From NCBI GenBank assembly GCA_001661515.1, contig LUVW01000009.1, forward strand, positions 86,944 to 150,943: a stretch of 64,000 nucleotides of DNA, read 5' to 3'. This stretch comes from Capniomyces stellatus (lineage: Eukaryota > Kickxellomycota > Harpellomycetes > Harpellales > Legeriomycetaceae). The notes below the pieces were generated by a model that worked only from the letters and a program-made list of their open reading frames with translations, was not told the DNA's origin and did not search any database. Shown here one piece after another: positions 23,539-35,300 of the stretch (position 1 is the stretch's first letter; each line of letters opens with the position of its first letter). The position numbers and the translations under genes were made by a program.

Positions 23539-26121
23539 TTAGTTTTTCAGCTTGACCGAAATCAACGAAATATGCCCCTCAGGATCCAAAAGGTAGCAGG
23601 ATGCGGGGCGGGATATTCTGACTGGGCGAATAGAAGCGCCATCATCGACAAGCAGCGAGTCACCCAAAGAGTAAGGGTATGACTGTATGAGCTTACAGCC
23701 TTTACCAACAGAAAATGAGCCAAGCGGTGTTACAGAATCAATAATGGAGTGTACCTGTAACAAACCAAGCCTGCTTGCATACATAGCTATGCACAAAAGC
23801 GAGGTCTTGGTGTGATTGGGATCCTGATGTTGTCTTTGGCTCTCATTATAACTAGAGCTGGAGTTGGGGCTATTTGAAGCAACGGCTTCGATCCACTCGC
23901 ATTGACCGCCTCTGAACCCCTTATACATCCCCACAATATCGTATGACCGTGTATCAATTAACAGGACTCTTCCAAGAGTGTCTGTCAAGGCAGCCAAATG
24001 GTACTGGGGAGGCGACAAGACAATTTTTGTAATCTGTCTACCGCTGTCTCTTAACGAAATCACTGCTGGAACACTGGTAACAGCTATTGTTGGGGACGAA
24101 ATGTTGGGAAATCTTGTGCCTTGGTCTCTATCCACAGATAAACTGCCCATATTGGGCGAGCTTGTTGGTGAAGACGACCAAAAGTAGCTTTTGGCAATGT
24201 TAAAAACCGCACCACCAACACGCGATGCCATCTTGTTTGCAAAGTTAACGGCTGAAAACGACTGCTTGATCTTTTCTTCAGTCATGTGAACTTGCAGCAT
24301 ACTCTTTGGTGGTGCAACTAGAAACCTTGCTGTCGCTGTCTGAGGATACGAGTTGGATGTGAATACCTCTGAATGCGTATTTACTAGCGGCTGATCAGTT
24401 GAGTCTTGCGGACCTATTTTGTTTAATTCAACACCATCGCTTTCATTTTTCATTTTTCATTTTTATGTTTTATGTTTTATGTTTTATGTTTTATGTTTTA
24501 TGTTTTATGTTTTATGTTTTATGTTTTATGTTTTGCATTTCTTTTTTTGTTATTATGTTACTATGCTTTTGATTTATTCAAATACATTGGACTGCCCTAT
24601 GCACCAACGGGGCTTTTAAATTTTTGGCTAAACATGCATACCAAACAATCTATTACATACTAACCTAAACTCACTGCATCTCTAAACGACGACAACCCAA
24701 AAAACACTTTTTTGTACGAAAAGAACGAGTCTAAGTCCGAAAAATCTAAAGTCAAGAGAGAGTGAGAGAAAAGAAAATCCCACCAAAACACCATCGATAT
24801 TCGTAATATTACAGACAAAATTCACAAGTGCATTAGTATATATGGCATATTAATCGTAGCACACCAGTTTAGGTCACACACGTACATGCGCCATATATGA
24901 ACTTACTCGTACCTTGTGCAGAATGCGCTGCAATGTTTTTGATGCAAAGCTGAAGTGATACCCAAAGACTCTGTGCATCTATACATGCGAGGAATCCATC
25001 GCTATAACTCAATATTATTTCGGAGAATAGACTGGCTTCGTCTTGACCAAAGTTCTGCCTTTGAGCACTGCCCGTGAATGGATTGTGCATCTGTGATGTT
25101 TGATGTATTTGCGGAATAAATACTTGAATTCTGGTTATTTCGCTATTGTGCAGATTTTGTGTCATTAACACTTGGCCCTCCTATTTTGTTGTTTGTTTGT
25201 TTTTTTTTTGGATTTCTGGAATTAAAATTGGTTCTGGATAAGAAATATATACAAATATGGCAAAGTATACCAACCATAGCCCAGCTAATATTTAGAAAAC
25301 ACCTCTTACTTTTGAATAAATAACTAATTTGCCAGACGAATGTCCAGCAATGATTATCAATTGGTCATTTTCCCTAATCGTGGTGATTATGAAATAGGAT
25401 TTTTAATCGTAGCATTAATCTGTAAAGCAAAAGTGCCATTGTGCTTTTTGCCGTAATTTATTTGTTTTAATTATCGTATGTATTGTGTTTGTCATTTCAT
25501 TGTACCGTTTACGCGAGCTCGGGTTGTTGAACAAACTCATACATGCGATGGCTGTGATTGTATCCCTATTTCATTTTCATGTTATGTATGTATGCATTTT
25601 CCTGTCATTTCCAGAATTTCCAAGTCCAGAAAATCTTCAATACATACTATGGGTGCAAGTCAGATGCCTAAATAAGCCAGCTTACTCGTTATTGTCCATG
25701 CTCGTAGAAATCAGCTTCATGTCGAGGTTTTCGGGACTCCTACCATCAATTTCACCATTGTTTCTTATATTTGGTTGAGGGCTACTTAGGGCAACGTACC
25801 GATTGCCATACGCAATTACAAAATGTTTTCCATCGCGCGAGGCCGAGTACAATGAGCTTGAAAGGATGTTTCCAATTGTAGGATCTATTCAAAGAGTTTT
25901 TATAACCAAGCAAGCAGGTATACGCAAGCAGGCAGACAAGTAAGTATAAACTGGCAAGTAAGTAAAATCCACTCTATCAATTACAGTAATAATAAGTTAA
26001 TTCAAATTCGTGTTTTACGTGATTGGGAATCCGAATCTATTAATAAATGTAAAATTTCTTTAGCAATCCTCCATTTGGGTCCTAATTCAATCGTTACTTT
26101 ATCCGACAATATGTTGGTCAT
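23539..26121 (-). CDS. RAB3GAP2: Rab3GAP regulatory (non-catalytic) subunit, N-terminal domain type, 5 exons
   Basis: RAB3GAP2 partners RAB3GAP1 as a Rab GAP/GEF complex (Rab18 exchange, ER and autophagy traffic in animals). Exons: 26121-26019, 25884-25686, 25373-25310, 25180-24907, 24413-23539; 1515 nt, 504 residues, phases agree. Match to the RAB3GAP2 N-terminal domain is clear: IIIAGHSSGKLVIYSK, SYSDGFLACIDAQSLW, DSGRQITKI..ALTDTLGRVLLID, YKGFRGGQCEWIEA, MYASRLGLLQVH, SVGKGCKLIQ and YLLDPEGHISLI. It stops right after this domain; the animal protein is about 1390 residues. The first exon (MTNILSDK) is the weakest part: it has an upstream in-frame stop and fits phase, but I do not recognise it and its donor is GTAAAA. 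The last intron carries a heptanucleotide repeat. Confidence 0.85.
24461..24534. repeat. Heptanucleotide tandem repeat (TTTTATG)n in a RAB3GAP2 intron
   Basis: About ten and a half uninterrupted copies of TTTTATG on the + strand, within the intron 24414-24906 of the minus-strand gene, close to its acceptor. It makes spurious Cys/Phe/Met/Tyr/Val-rich open frames on the + strand. Confidence 0.95.
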
Positions 26122-26820
26122 TTATAAAAGGGGCGTAGAAAAACACACGGCGATTCTGGTTAGTAAATGAAAGAAATGGTGATGGAACTGCTTGGGCAAA
26201 GCAATTTTAAATATATGTTTTTGTAAACTGAAATTTTACACTTTTTCTAATTATTTACAAATTGCCTACAAAATACAAACTAAGCCTCAATAATTGTTTT
26301 GTCTTTTAAACCAATGCTTGTTTTAGCCAATAATGGTTGTTTTGCATTATTTGAATTGAGATTTATCTACACCTACTGGTTCAAAAACACCAAGCTCTAC
26401 TTGAATAAAAATAAACACGAGTTTCACTTTACTGCTATAAATGACACCGTCACTGTCCACTATGTTTGGATAACTATGATGTTGATGTTGATGTTGATAT
26501 AGACTAATAAATAGGTGTGCTGCTTTTATTACGCTGGTAAGAATTAAGAGATACACAAACGATTTTAGATAAATTAGATTCTTTGTTATATTTATTATCT
26601 GCAATATTTATGCAAAAACGACAAGATAAAGACTTATAAAGCCTATTTAAGCTAAAACTACTAAATAATAAAGTATAAAAAAAGCTATAGTATTATAAAC
26701 AAATGCAGTTTCTTAGAGTATGCTAAATGGTCTTTCTTTTTGTCTGTGGATGGGGTAGATTAGTGAATAATAAATTCAATAGCTGCTACATCCCAAACTA
26801 AAGCGTATCTTTTGGTGAAA
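26122..26820. other. Intergenic region upstream of RAB3GAP2
   Basis: AT-rich, with a short TTGATG run near 26479-26497. A + strand frame at 26299-26502 ends in this run and lacks a domain. No gene is supported. Confidence 0.4.
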
Positions 26821-27462
26821 TTAAACGTTAACTCCCAAATCGATTCCGAAAGCCTTTAATGCCTCATCGCCAAATGTAAGATCTACTGAGCTAAGAGCAT
26901 CTGCATTTTGAATTGGGTCTACAGTTGGCATCACACCATGGAGCCCGTATGCGCCACCGCTTCCGCTTCCAGCGCCACCGCTTCCACTTCCAGCTCCTCC
27001 GTCAGTTCCACCGCTTCCTCCATCAGTTCCACCGCTTCCACCTCCAACTCCACCGCTTCCATCATAAACTCCCCCGAGACCACCTCCAACTCCTCCAAGA
27101 CCACCTCCAACTCCTCCGAGACCACCTCCAACTCCTCCGAGACCACCACCGGGGTATAAACCTTGTCCTGGTTTGACCTTGATCAATTTGTGTTCGGTGA
27201 CTTCATAACCCATGCTTTGGAGAAGAGCAATGCAGTTCTTGACCTTGTCGGCATTAAGATCCTTGTAGTATTTGCCCCAGATGGCTTCGACGTTTGAGAA
27301 TTTATCGTTGCACTCATCAACTGAACTTCCACCTCCGTTGTTGTTTAGGATTCCACCAATACAGATGCCTTTTGTTGGGCTGGTGTTGTCAGCGGCGGCT
27401 TCTGCTGCGAATACTTGACTCAAGGTCATTGCGAATACGGTGATTGTGAGTTTATTAAACAT
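26821..27462 (-). CDS. Secreted glycine-rich protein of unknown function
   Basis: I do not recognise a family. The 213-residue protein starts with a clear signal peptide (about 1-19, MFNKLTITVFAMTLSQVFA). A short region with three cysteines follows (CIGG, DECND, KNCIALL; about 30-85) and could be a small disulfide-bonded module. Next is a low-complexity block of repeated GGGLGGV and GGTDGGS / GSGSGGA units (about 105-170). A non-repetitive acidic C-terminal part ends LKAFGIDLGVNV. No transmembrane segment beyond the signal, and no intron. The layout suggests a wall- or surface-associated secreted protein. The Gly repeat is coded by 21-nt DNA repeats likely to vary between strains. Confidence 0.75.
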   Translation of the reverse strand: MFNKLTITVFAMTLSQVFAAEAAADNTSPTKGICIGGILNNNGGGSSVDECNDKFSNVEAIWGKYYKDLNADKVKNCIALLQSMGYEVTEHKLIKVKPGQGLYPGGGLGGVGGGLGGVGGGLGGVGGGLGGVYDGSGGVGGGSGGTDGGSGGTDGGAGSGSGGAGSGSGGAYGLHGVMPTVDPIQNADALSSVDLTFGDEALKAFGIDLGVNV

Positions 27463-28426
27463 TGTTAAAAGTGTGTTTTTTAATATAAAGTTATGCGAGT
27501 ATAAAAATATAGTGGATTGAATTTATTGTTGAAATAAATGAGTGTATGTGTAGATTAATAGTGAGTATTTACTAGTTAATTAAATTGCAAAAGTTAAAAT
27601 GCTTTAATTAGAAAGACTCTGGTGATTAATATGACTTTTTGGAGCTCAACAATTCCTTTGTCTTTTATAGCATTGAAGAGCTGTAAAAAAAACTCGTTTT
27701 GGTTTTTTGCCACAAACAAAAAAAACGCTAACTAAGAATGGCTATTACTATAATTCATACTGTAATGTCTACTATTGCATACTGATGTATATTGGTATAT
27801 ACTACTGCTTATTTTTTACTTTATTGTATTATACTGTGCTATATTGTATTTGTTAATAATAAAACAACTTGTAACTTCAAGCTATTTTTGGTGTTAATTT
27901 TAGCTTAATTAAAATCTAAAGTCATCGTATAATTAGCCAAGCTTTCTCTTCTTTTTTTGCTATCCATTGGTGGCACTACTGGTCAAGTTCCAAATATAGC
28001 TTTATTGGTTTTAGATTATTTTAATCTTAACCAAAATCCTGCTCTTTAGTGAAGAAAATTAGAGTTTGTAAAGGAGGTGCTATGCAAAATGTTTTACTAT
28101 TAACCAATCTCTTCCCACTTCTGTCGCTCTCCATATCTTAACTACATCACCCCCTCCTCTTTAAACTCCCCACTACTTGGTGAGTAGAAGCTATATTGGC
28201 AATATTATTAATTTTGTGTGCAAATATAGACGAATATTCCATCCACTTTCCATAATTTAGCCTACACTCTCTATAATTAAACCAAAGTGTGCTGTATATT
28301 AAATATGTAGTTGATCCTATTAGGACCAAGTATCTCTTGACTAACCGTCTACTTGCCAATTAAGAAATTTAATTACAGTACATATTTTAATATTCGTGTG
28401 GGGTTGATTGTTTCGTGTTTATAATT

Positions 28427-28511
28427 AACATTCGATAAAACATAACATTCGATAAAACATAATATTCGATAAAACATAATATTCGATAAAACATAATATT
28501 CGATAAAACTT
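28427..28511. repeat. Five tandem copies of a 17-bp unit
   Basis: The unit AAYATTCGATAAAACAT is repeated five times with one C/T difference among copies and a diverged last copy. A partial related unit (AACATTCGAC) follows after a short spacer. Confidence 0.9.
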
Positions 28512-28961
28512 TTAACATTCGACAAATTATTTAACATTATCACAATATAGTATATAGCATTTGAAATATAGTACTTGACTTCCACATTTACTTTGCTTTA
28601 AAGCTCAATTGAGCACAGCTTTTGCTAGCCGAGTTACTTTACTTTTTGGCCTAATTAAATAACAGTAAACAGACCTTAATTCTTTGTTATTAAAATCCGC
28701 TTGTTTATTTAGCAGATTTAACACTATAGTTTATCTATGTGTTGTTATCATTTGTTTGTTCATACACAATCCCATTTAGTGTTAAAACGCAATTATCAAA
28801 ACGATCTTGGCTTTTCAGCAAAGATCCCCGATATATTAATAAAATAACGAATAATGCAAATTTGTGGGTGAATTAAAAATATACCCATGAATGTTCAACC
28901 TATTATGTAAACTTTAATCCCCATTTTACACTAGATGAAAAAAGATATACACTAAGCCAAT

Positions 28962-29005
28962 ATTAGCTCTTTATTAGCTCTTTATTAGCTCTTTATTAGC
29001 TCTTT
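28962..29005. repeat. Four tandem copies of an 11-bp unit
   Basis: Perfect ATTAGCTCTTT repeated four times in non-coding sequence. Confidence 0.9.
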
Positions 29006-30767
29006 ATTTGGTTCTTGTTGGTAAGGGGGTGTTTATTATTATTATTTTTATTAATATAGGGTGATGTTTTTTAATCGCTCATATTTGTACGGAAAAGTGT
29101 ACTAAGGGTGTAAATATATCAGCCCCTTTACTGGCATATTGGGCATATCCAAATATAGGCACAAACCCACCTGAGATTGTACTTCTTATTGAGCTGGTTG
29201 AGATTGTATCTTTTTTAGTCCACTTTCACGTTTTATTTTTAGCAGTTTAATCTGTGCAGCATAATAATGGAGGAAGAAAGTCACTGTTTATTAATCGGCC
29301 ATAATAAAAAGTTTTCGGATTAATTATTTTTCCAAAATTAAACTATAATGATAACACTATAAGTACGGCTGACAACTTTCAGCAGCGTAATTGGTGGTGG
29401 TGATGGTGAAATTAAAGAAATATTATACATTAGACTCGACCAATACACAAGTCGCCAGTAAATGAAGCACCTAATAGCTTTAACCTACATTTTAAACTTA
29501 AGCCGCTAAACAGAGAATAAATTCATCTAGAAAATTATAATGGCAATAAAGCACTAAAACCAAGTTAGCTGTATGAATTTGCTTTTGGTATTTGTCTATT
29601 CTTGGCATGACTATGCTTGAAATCAAAAGTGAAAAAAAGCGTGTAGTCCAGTTGTAACTAAGATAAATATACAACAATGCTATTTTTACACTTTCAAGCA
29701 CAACACAGCTGTTGGTTTTATTTATCGATGCAATGTTACATCACGCGTACTGCTATTATTAGTGTAGCCACGGCATTTGTACAGCTATCTTTGCTGCCAT
29801 ATGACATTTCTTCTGGTATTTAAGCATCTAAGCACCAACCATTGAACGACATTGAAACCCCAATGGTTCTGAGTCTACCAGAGGTCTGTTATATACCAAG
29901 TAAGATTATTGGGTCATCAGGTCATATAAGTATAGGATGGAAGCAACTGTACCGCTACCCTACAACGCAAAATAGATTAACTGAATACCCCTTGGCTTTT
30001 TATGAAATTCCACAGAGTCTCCCTTGGTTTAGCAAAAAGCTGTCCAACGCCTCATTAAGCTATTTGAAAAAAAGAAACAGCGCCTCAGCAACGGATTAAT
30101 ATCTCATGTCTTACATTTAGCCAATATGGCTTTAGAACAAGTAAATTTTAGCCACATATTGTTTTTAATATGCTGTATAATAGTCACGGCTACCATAGTC
30201 ATTCAAGTACTACTAAACAACTAGTACAATAGAACTAGTAGAAATTATATTGCTAAACGTATCTAAAAGAAAGCAATTAAAATATCAATTAAAATTCAAT
30301 AAAAAAAATAATAATTAAAAAAGAAATAATCTAAAAAGATTAATGAAAGAGATAATGTATAATTCAGTCAACTTTAAGGACGTGGCTGTGTGGTAAGTAG
30401 TATGAGTGTGATGCGTAGATGTGTTATTGGCTGTACATTAATTTCATCTCGGGAATACCAAAGACTCGGCAGCATTAGAAATGCTATGGTCCACGCTGAT
30501 TCGGTCTAGTGAAGTGTCTAAAGACCTAGGGAATAAAATAAAGGGAAGAACAATTGAATTACCATTGCTATTACTATTAACGAAATTGGTAATACCAAGT
30601 GAAGAATATGCTGTGGATAATCATAGCTTAGCCTCCATTTGAAAAAAAAGGGTATTATAAACTAAAGATGGGTGTAAGACCTTGACTAAAGAGCGAGAGT
30701 ATTATTAGAGCAATCGAGATACCAAAGCCAATAAAATTATGGAAATTATGGCAAAAGAGTCAAAGTC

Positions 30768-31844
30768 TTACACTTCAGGTGAGTATATACTCAACTTGCG
30801 AATTCTCGAGTCATTACCGCCCTGTTGGTTGGAAGTGATCATGAGTCGGACAATTGAGGCACGGATGTATCTGATAAAAGTGAAGTTGGGCATCATAGTA
30901 AAAAAGTATGTACAGGGTAAATGGAATTATTAAGCTAAACACGTTATAATGAATCATAATGATGCAATAAATACATGTAAAAATCTATTCTTTTTTCTTT
31001 TACTGGCAATTATCGTCTCCAAGAAATATATTGATGGCCCCTTTAGGGTCTACCAAGTCTAAATCGATAATGTTCTAAATAGTAAAAAGTAGGCAGCAAT
31101 CGAGTAAATGGGGGGTGGTAGATAAGAAATAAGGCGTATATGGAAGCTATACAAGTAACTTGAACACACGTACTTTTAAATTCGAATATGCTGTTCCCGC
31201 CTGTACGGTGATCTTCTCGGGCGTGTAGCTATCGTCGAGTTCAAAATCTAGGTACAAGTCGAGCATCTAAACAAACAGGTCATCTTAGTATCAATTTCAA
31301 GTATGAGCACCCATTTTAATTTCAATCACAAACTCAATTTGATAAATTGAGGTGGAACAGTACGATTTGGCCAATACTAGCATCGTTTTCGGAACGCAAT
31401 AGCAAGTGCGAACCAAACAAATAAAGCGAGGTGGACAAGGGGGAAAAAAGTGTGCTGGTGGTAGGCTGTTATGTGAATGTAAAGCATGAATGTGGGATCC
31501 CGCGGATTTAGGCTTACTTTAATCTTTACCAGCTGCGGAAACACAGCATCGATGTAATGGGGCAGCACCGCATCGGATCTAGGAATAGTATAAATGAGTA
31601 AATATTGAGCAAATAAACACTTTGTATACTTTAGCGAATAAAGCAAGAAGTGAATACATAGCTAATTGATTTACTGCCAAAACGTGGAATCCTCTGAATC
31701 ACAAAAGTTCAAAGCAGAATTACCAGACTTGAAACTCGACACAGACCATAATGCCAGGTCTGAAATATCAACTAGCTGGCGGTTTGCCTGTGTTTTTGCT
31801 TTCGAGTTTTGTTTTTTACTTTGTGTTCGGTTTGGCAAGTACAT
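30768..31844 (-). CDS. DOC1: Anaphase-promoting complex subunit 10 (Doc1/Apc10)
   Basis: Doc1/Apc10 is the DOC-domain co-receptor of the APC/C and helps bind D-box substrates. Exons I can place: 31844-31675, 31578-31518, 31266-31174, 31074-31004, 30870-30768 (498 nt, in frame). The landmarks are all there: ALWSVSSFKSG, FWQSD across the first junction, LYLDFELDDSYTPEKITVQAG, NIIDLDLVDPKGAINI, and the end IRASIVRLMITSNQQGGNDSRI..LSIYSPEV. Between exons 2 and 3 the family has about eight more residues; a possible 18-nt microexon at 31371-31354 (coding YWPNRT) keeps the frame and gives 171 residues. ATG at 31844 is the only suitable start nearby and reads straight into the DOC domain. The C-terminal Ile-Arg tail of other Apc10 proteins is absent. 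Confidence 0.85.
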
Positions 31845-32300
31845 TTCTTTTTGCCCTTATTGTTTATTGTTTGGAATGGTTCAAGATTAAAACCAACAAT
31901 CGTATCTTGATAATAACTGGAATGAATTTTTAAAATAAAACAAAAGCAGTTCCCTTCTTCAAGAGAAATTCCACACTCACACAAAAATGAAAAGGAAGTA
32001 ATTGTGCAATCGAGACCGACTGGGGAAAAAAAATAATAATAAAAACCAAAGCTCAAAGTGTGGTGCGGCTCCAATATTTATGTTTGGTTTGTTTTTTGTT
32101 TGTTTTTGTTTACGGTTTCAACTTTGATCAAGATCAGCAAACTGGTTGGCAAAATTAAACCAAAAATTACAAATAAGGATTTATTTTTTTAAATAATGGT
32201 TTTGGTAAATAATAAACAAGTTCGATAAATATTTCAAGTAGATAAAAAAAAGCTATAAATTATAAATAGTAAATGGTAAAAGGTAATTGGTAAAAGCAAC
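31845..32300. other. Spacer between HMMR-like stop and DOC1 start
   Basis: AT-rich; serves as DOC1 upstream region. Open frames here overlap DOC1 exon 1 in other frames and are not genes. Confidence 0.5.
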
Positions 32301-35300
32301 TTATTTATCAAACCAAACATCCTTCAAAGCCACCAACTCGCGCTCAACAGATTTCAACTCGGTATTTTTGCTGAGCAACTCTCGCTGCAGCATATTTTTT
32401 GAGTGTTTCAAATCCAGATTCTCCAACTTGAGTTTCTTCAAGTAATCGATTCGCTGGTTCAGATTCAGATTCCCAACACGCTCAGTTTCCAAATCGCTAA
32501 ACTGGCCCTCGCCGCCTTGTTCCATCAAAAGAAGGAGGATTATGTGGAGGTGTGATTGCAAACCCTCGCAGCTATTGTTTATAAAGTCGTCTCTATTGTA
32601 GTTTGGTATTGGAGCATCAAACGCATGTGCATCAAGGTGGACAAATATGTTGAAGTGGTTTAGCCTCAAATAGTTGACCAAATTGTACAGAGTAGTGATT
32701 ATTTGGTCGAACTTGTCCACTTGGTTTGCGTAATTGGTCAACAATTTGCTGTTGTTTTCTGATATTTCAACCATGTCCTGTTCAGCCTGCAAAAGTACAG
32801 ACTTCAGCATTGCATTTGTGGACTGGTAAAACTCAGAACAGCTTGCGGACTCGACAGCTATGGACTTGTACTCCTCAACGTTAGACTCCATCGCCACCAA
32901 CTGGCAGATCCTTTCCAGAACCAACTTTTCTGCAGCCTTGAACTCGGACGCATCGCAATTGTCGCTGCTGTACAATGCTTGGATTCGCATCTCATTGGAT
33001 AGCGACTCAAACAGCGATTCCACCAAACTGCCGTCTCCTAAAGACCGAGACTTGGCTTCGATCTCACGCTCCAGGTGCTCCACTTTAATCTTCCATTGCT
33101 GCGCCTCGCTAACAGCATCGTTTAGCTGCCCGCTCACACCATCGACCTGCATGCGGTAATTAGATACTTCGTCCTCTTTATTCATCAAGGCAGTCTGGTG
33201 CTCAGAAATATCCTTCTCTAATTTCAAAACATCACCCGAAAGCCTAGAAATCCGGCTGGTCAGGCCATCTCTTTCACGACCCGCAGACTCTGTCGCTTCA
33301 TTTAGCGAGTCGGCCAGCAGTCTATTGCTTGATGCCAACTCTGCTGACTTTTGCTTCAGCAGCAAAAGCTCGGCCTTCAACGAACTGTTGTCATCAATCA
33401 ATTCGCTATTGCTCTCCAGATATTTCTTCAGCGTTTCCTTGTGTTTGCTTACAATATTGTTCACGTTTTTACTCGAGTCCTCTTCAATTTCTGCCACTCT
33501 TCTGTTTGAATAATCAAGCTCCTCCCGAACTTTAAACAGCTCTTTGTTCAGCTTGTCCAGCTTGGATCTAGTCTCGCCCAACTCGCTTTCGATCGTTGAA
33601 ACTATAGACTCTGACCTGGCCAAGCTCAACCTTGTGCTGTCAAGCTCCGCTGCTGAGCTCTGGTGGACCTTTTTCAGTTGGTCATATCTGCTTTGCAGCT
33701 TCTCGTGCTTGTTTAATATGTTCTCGTTTTCTGCCTCGATCTCCGCAACCCTCTTGTTGAAAACTTCCTGCTTTCGTTCGTTATTCGATCTGATGTCCGC
33801 GTTTTTAGCCTGCAGTTCATCTATCTTCTTCTGGCTCTTCGCCATTTCCTCCTTGCTCCTCTCTACCTCTCCTCTATACTCACTATTCGTCCTCTTCAAC
33901 TCCTCATTTTCTCGACTCAGTCTCTCCACATTGCTTCTGTCCATGTTCCCAAGCTCCATTATCTTATTATCCTTGTCCTCAACCTCACTCTGCAGGCTTT
34001 CGTTTGTGTATATCAGACTGTTGTTGTCTCTTTCTAGCTTTCTGATCCTTATATTCTTTTGTTCAATAGCCTCCTTACTCTTCTCCATCTCCGAGTCAAG
34101 CCTCGACTCCAACTCTTGGATCTCTGCCCTGTAGCTGTTCCCTACGTTCAAGTTCTGTCGATCTATCTGCTGGATCTGCTTTTCATACTCTCTCTTTATC
34201 CTGTCCTCCAACTCCTCCCTTTGCTTGTTAAACGACTCTACCATCTCTGCCTTCTCCAAGCTATGCTTTTCCCCCATCATCCGCTGGTTAACAGACACCT
34301 TGCGCTCGTATTCCTTCTTTGTCGCTTCCAGTCTCACCTCCCAAATCTCACTCTCTTTCTCCATATCCACCCTCAGCTCAGCCTGTTTACTGCTTAGTCT
34401 CTGCTTTGCATCCACCAACTTTCTCTGCAGACCAATGTTTTCCTTTTGCTGCTCTGTCATCACCTCCTCCATTTCTCTCATCTTGTTATCTCTTTCTGCC
34501 AACTCGCTTTCTGCTTTTTCTTGCTGCCTCTTAATCGCACTTTGCTGCTCATACAACTGCCTCAGCTCCATCTTTCTCCCTATCATCACGCTTTCTTTTT
34601 CCTCAAGCTCCTTTGCATGTCTATTGACCAGCTCCTCTATCTCCCTTTTGAACTTCATTTCCTTCCTATTCCCAACCTCAATTTCGCTTCTCTTGATCTC
34701 CAACTCCCGCTTATAGTTCTTCTCCAGTCTGTTTAGCCTCTCTGCATAACTCTTCTCAATAGCTCTAACTCGGGCATTCTGCTCCTCCGTCTCTTTCTCA
34801 ATCCCCGACTGTATAAGTTCACTTGTATCCGCAAACTTCTTTGTTATCAACTCCACCTCATTACTCTTATCTGCCAAATCCCGCTCCATTCTTTTGCATT
34901 CCCCTTCTAAACTCTTCATTTCCATTTCCCTCTTCTCTACTTTTCCATATAATTCTATCACCTCTTGCTTCAAAACCTCCACCTCCTCCTTTGGGTCCTA
35001 TTATATCCACAATAGTTCTCTTTTTTTTAGTCTCATTGCTATCTAAACGACACATATCTGCCTTTTTATTATATTTAAACATCCAATAGTCAATTTACTT
35101 GCACACACTCACCATGTACTTTATTCTTTTTCCATTGTAGCTCCCGTGAGCCCTCCTAAGCACCCCTCTTTCCTGGATATAATTCCGTTCCTCGTCCAAT
35201 AGCCCATGTTTATCTACTGTGCAGTTTAAATTCAATACTCACTTTATGCTTTTCAATTTCATTATCAACACATACTCCCCATAATAACTCAACAAAAACA

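Larger units (their letters stand above)
27463..30767. other. 3.3 kb intergenic region with two small tandem arrays
   Basis: AT-rich sequence between the glycine-rich gene's start and the end of DOC1. It carries the arrays listed at 28427 and 28962. A + strand frame at 29842-30099 (85 residues, no ATG at its head; contains PLAFYEIPQSLPWFSKKL) has plausible composition but no recognised family, so I do not call it a gene. No RNA gene is seen. Confidence 0.45.

Noticed and set aside
24419..24663. + strand frames MFYVLCFMFYVLCF
   Set aside because: Produced by the TTTTATG repeat in a RAB3GAP2 intron.
25866..26503. A + strand two- or three-exon model starting MFPIVGSIQR with a long open segment (ILHLGPNSIVTLSDNMLVIYKRG)
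   Set aside because: It lies antisense to RAB3GAP2 exons 1 and 2, whose phases and homology fit better, and its last part ends in a TTGATG repeat. No family similarity recognised.
29842..30099. 85-residue + strand frame ending SASATD
   Set aside because: No ATG at its head, no recognised domain, no consistent upstream exon; kept as a note only.
33544..34134. Long + strand Ser/Leu-rich frame (196 residues) and neighbours
   Set aside because: Antisense shadow of the HMMR-like coiled coil; Glu/Lys/Leu codons read backwards as Ser/Leu/Phe.
34867..35082. Minus frame MFKYNKKADMCRLDSN as the start of the coiled-coil gene
   Set aside because: It is in a different frame from the coiled coil and falls in intron 3; the PGPG-containing exons upstream join in phase instead.
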